From Thermodesulfobacteriaceae bacterium (GTDB taxonomy: Bacteria > Desulfobacterota > Dissulfuribacteria > Dissulfuribacterales > UBA3076): DNA of 7,381 nucleotides. Positions 5,254 through 7,381 of this stretch are shown piece after piece. Position 1 is the first letter of the stretch. Every line of letters begins with the position of its first letter. Location of the stretch: contig DTYO01000139.1 of the NCBI GenBank assembly GCA_012961845.1, positions 1-7,381 of the forward strand, written 5' to 3'. The position numbers were made by a program, and so were the translations under genes. The notes beneath the pieces are model-generated. The model made no database searches. It saw only the letters and a program-made list of their open reading frames with translations, and had not been told where the DNA came from.

Positions 5254-5987
5254 TCATTCCGCCTCGCATTCGGCATGCTCGCCCCAGCCCATGATACAGG
5301 CCTTGCATTTGTTGGTTATTCTCAGATTGACATCCAGGAAGCAGAATACCGCTGCTGCGACATACACGCCGCAGTTCGCCTCGATCCCCTCGAATCCTGG
5401 GGATGAATTCACCTCAAGGATCCTCATCCCACCTCGTCGTCATACAGGTAGTCGAGGCCGGCCATGTCCATGTCCAGAATCCGCATTGTCTCGGCTACCA
5501 ATAGCATGTTCTTGGGGCCGTATTCAAAAGGCACTGCAATAACGCCCTGGGAATAGTCGGATTTGAGGACCTCGGCCGCCTTAAGGTCCATGGCGCCGAT
5601 TATCTGACCACCCGCCGACAGAACCCATACGTCCCTTCATCTGCTTTCAGGCAGAAACTGCTGCAGGAACAGCTCGGCCTTGGGGTTGCTTGCCTCCTAC
5701 GAACTGGAACAGATCATTCAGGGCCTGGCGGGTTTGGCACAGGTGCACACCGCTGCCCTGGGTTCCTATCCTCGTCTTCACCGCTACAGGAATACCAGCC
5801 TCTTCTTCTATCAGGTCGAGATTGACCGGAAACTGGACCAGGATGGTCTTTGGTACAGGCAGACCCGAGTCAGACATAACCTGAAGGTGGTGGCCCCCAG
5901 CCTCAGCCCCTTCTTTGAGAGAATCTTCTCATAGGATGAGAATTCGCTCCTCCTGTAATCGGACACTATCAGTCCCAGGTTATTCAT
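5254..5987 (-). pseudogene. Decayed RimK-type ATP-grasp glutamate ligase
   Basis: The family ligates glutamate, with ATP, to the C-terminus of a protein or small acceptor; ribosomal protein S6 is the substrate of E. coli RimK. The ancestral frame can be followed from ATG 5987 (ribosome binding site AGGAG just upstream): MNNLGLIVSDYRRSEFSSYE and onward to GATTFR. A deletion with a frameshift near 5875-5883 then joins it to VMSDSGLPVPKTILVQFPVN. The ATP-grasp parts are recognisable: IPVAVKTRIGTQGSGVHL, NPKAELFLQQFLPES, GGQIIGAMDLKAAEVLKSDY and the metal/ATP motif ILEVNSSPGFEGIE, ending in a Cys-containing tail (NKCKACIMGWGEHAECEAE). Lesions are the deletion, a +1 shift near 5696-5700, a TGA at 5637-5639 and a -1 shift near 5427-5430. 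About 244 codons remain of a family usually near 290-300. The acceptor substrate cannot be told. Assembly error is possible but unlikely given the intact neighbours. Confidence 0.85.
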
Positions 5988-7381
5988 TCCTGTAACTCCT
6001 GGAAAACATAAACCTGAGCGCCCTGCGGGGGTTCATACTGATTCCTCCTACAGCCACATCTATCCGCCCCCGGTCCAGGTCACGGGCCAGGGCGTGGACC
6101 AGCTCCATGTCGTATTCCACTACAGCACCGTTATTGTTTCTGAACGCAAACGGAAGCCTGTCCCTGTCATAACCGACTCTCAGGGCACCGCGGGATCTGA
6201 TGACATCCAGTCTGGATCTTCTCTTATTCCTCATGCGTCAGTGGCCGTAGAGATGCATCGTCGTCAACTTTTTTCAGGGGATCGGCCAACTCCATTTTGA
6301 TGAGTTCCTAGTAGCCGGTATATTAATAGGGAACCACCTTGGTCAGTACAAACCCAAACCCTGTCATCACCAGGGCGTCACCACCAGATTTATCCCCATG
6401 ATCTCGAATATTCTTCTCCATCTAAGCAGGTTCATGACCGCGCAGGCGCCCAGAATGCTGATCACTATGTCATGCAGGGCTGCCATGGTTGTTGCAAAAC
6501 GCATGGTGAACACGCTGCCCAGCAGATACAGCTGAAACAGGTCTGAAGGAAGCTTGAAAAATCAAGAATGAAAGGGATAGCCACGGCCATGGACCTGAAC
6601 GCGGTCAGGACCCCCATTACGCATAAGGCGGATATTCTGCAACAATCAGCGGCGCACCGATGAACCAGGATGCAAAGAGGATGAACCTTATGCCCACCAG
6701 AATGCCAACGCTGGGAAAGCTGTATGCCGTGGGCACCAGTATATCTATGGCGGAATCAGCGCTTTCACTCTTCAGATCCCGCTTGGACAGCAGTTCCTTG
6801 GTCTTCTGGGCTACCATGAGCAGTACAACCAGGACGGTCTCGGTTGCGAATGCCGTCATCATAGCCATCCAGGCCTCCCTGAACACCTCAGAATAGGTAA
6901 ACGGTATGGCCCTTGCCACCAGCATAGGCAGGGTGAACACAGCCAGCAGAATCCATGTGGCGATGTAGACCCACAGATAGATCTGCAGACGACTGATTTC
7001 GTGCACATGCAGCGTCCCTGCTGCAGCAGCGGTCAGGACAAAGATCCCTATGGGAGGGAGCCGACTTTGCCACAACCGAGGCAATCTTTATCAGGGCATC
7101 GCTCAGGTTCTGAAAACACAGGATCAGAATGTCCTTGTTCTTCGCGGTGATCATGGCCAGTCCCAGGAAGATGCTGAACAGGACCACCGGAACCATGGTG
7201 CCGGCCAGGGCTGCAAAAGGGTTTGAAGGGATATAGAGATCCAAAAGATTTACAGCCTCGGTTTCAGCAACCAGGCTGGAGCTGAAGAAATAAGCAGCGG
7301 TCTATTGTCGGGTAGGCAAGAGGCAGGAAGACGAGTGTCAGCAGGATCAGCAGCCAGAGAAACAGTATCAGAGCTCTTTCC
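5980..7381 (-). pseudogene. Decayed SDF-family dicarboxylate/glutamate symporter fused to a family 3 solute-binding domain (5' part outside window)
   Basis: When intact this was a membrane cation:dicarboxylate or acidic amino-acid symporter with a C-terminal solute-binding domain, a fusion seen in deltaproteobacteria. Following the frames on the minus strand from the window edge gives a membrane helix (LILFLWLLILLTLVFLP), LLDLYIPSNPFAALAGTMVP, VLFSIFLGLAMI, PIGIFVLTAAAAGTLHV, IDILVPTAYSFPSVG, MGVLTAFRSMAVAIPFILD, LYLLGSVFTMRFATTMA and GFGFVLTKVVP. A linker (LADPLKKVDDDASLRPLTHE) leads to LDVIRSRGALRVGYDRDRLP of the binding domain. Frameshifts lie near 7298-7303, 7052-7059 (a duplicated GGGA), 6617-6625, 6557-6561 (an A-run), 6372-6383 and 6220-6234. 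Stops are at 6323-6325 and 6308-6310. The binding domain has an in-frame gap between ALARDL and DRGRID and is cut short after RFMFS; about 80 of roughly 220 residues remain. The start lies beyond base 7381. Confidence 0.85.

Noticed and set aside
5090..5542. A 150-codon plus-strand frame overlapping the Cys-rich gene
   Set aside because: It overlaps the better-supported 64-residue protein in another frame and then runs antisense to the ligase pseudogene; the composition is Pro/Ser/Arg-rich without domains.
5680..5934. Plus-strand open frames of 84 and 65 codons
   Set aside because: They are opposite the recognisable ATP-grasp remnant on the minus strand; their products resemble nothing, and no ribosome binding site is placed for them.
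5254..7381. Programmed frameshifting as an explanation for the broken frames
   Set aside because: There are too many lesions of different types (stops, deletions, duplications, both shift directions) in two neighbouring genes for recoding to be plausible.

Overview
The window most likely comes from a Desulfobacterota (deltaproteobacterial) anaerobe. I infer this from three things: a type II citrate synthase of the kind found in that group, a Feo ferrous-iron locus with a Fur-FeoA fusion regulator that I associate with sulfate reducers, and the remains of a dicarboxylate/amino-acid symporter fused to a solute-binding domain. No taxonomic marker gene is present, so the assignment is tentative.

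Left part (1-1482): a short GC-rich segment with several inverted repeats that I cannot identify, followed by an intact plus-strand citrate synthase gene (gltA) with a strong ribosome binding site. gltA converges on feoB with only 22 bases between the stop codons and no visible terminator.

Centre (1505-5247): a ferrous-iron uptake module. On the minus strand are a fur-feoA fusion gene (4077-4778), then feoA (3687-3923) and feoB (1505-3685). feoA and feoB are separated by one base and are probably translationally coupled. The fusion gene and feoAB each have a good sigma70-like promoter. Divergent from the fusion gene, on the plus strand, is a 64-residue membrane protein with a CxxCxxC motif that resembles the FeoB-associated Cys-rich family. 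The two divergent promoters share the same -35 region. A perfect 8-bp inverted repeat with an 11-bp spacer (TGTTATAG-N11-CTATAACA) covers the -10 element of the plus-strand promoter, and a degenerate relative lies at the predicted feoAB transcription start. The picture is a self-contained ferrous-iron circuit: a metal-sensing repressor carrying its own FeoA domain, the FeoA/FeoB transporter, and a Cys-rich membrane accessory.

Right part (5254-7381): two consecutive minus-strand genes in visible decay. The upstream one, running off the window edge, encoded a cation:dicarboxylate/glutamate symporter (SDF family) fused to a family 3 solute-binding domain. I count at least six frameshifts, two stop codons and two deletions in it. 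The downstream one encoded a RimK-type ATP-grasp glutamate ligase; it has an internal deletion, two further frameshifts and a stop codon. The remnant of the first now runs directly into the ribosome binding site and start codon of the second. The neighbouring iron genes are fully intact, so the decay stops sharply just past the Cys-rich gene.

The most interesting unproven elements are the shared divergent promoter/operator, the Fur-FeoA protein with an unusual recognition-helix region, and the paired loss of a glutamate-type transporter and a glutamate ligase. No mobile element, CRISPR array, tRNA or rRNA is visible.
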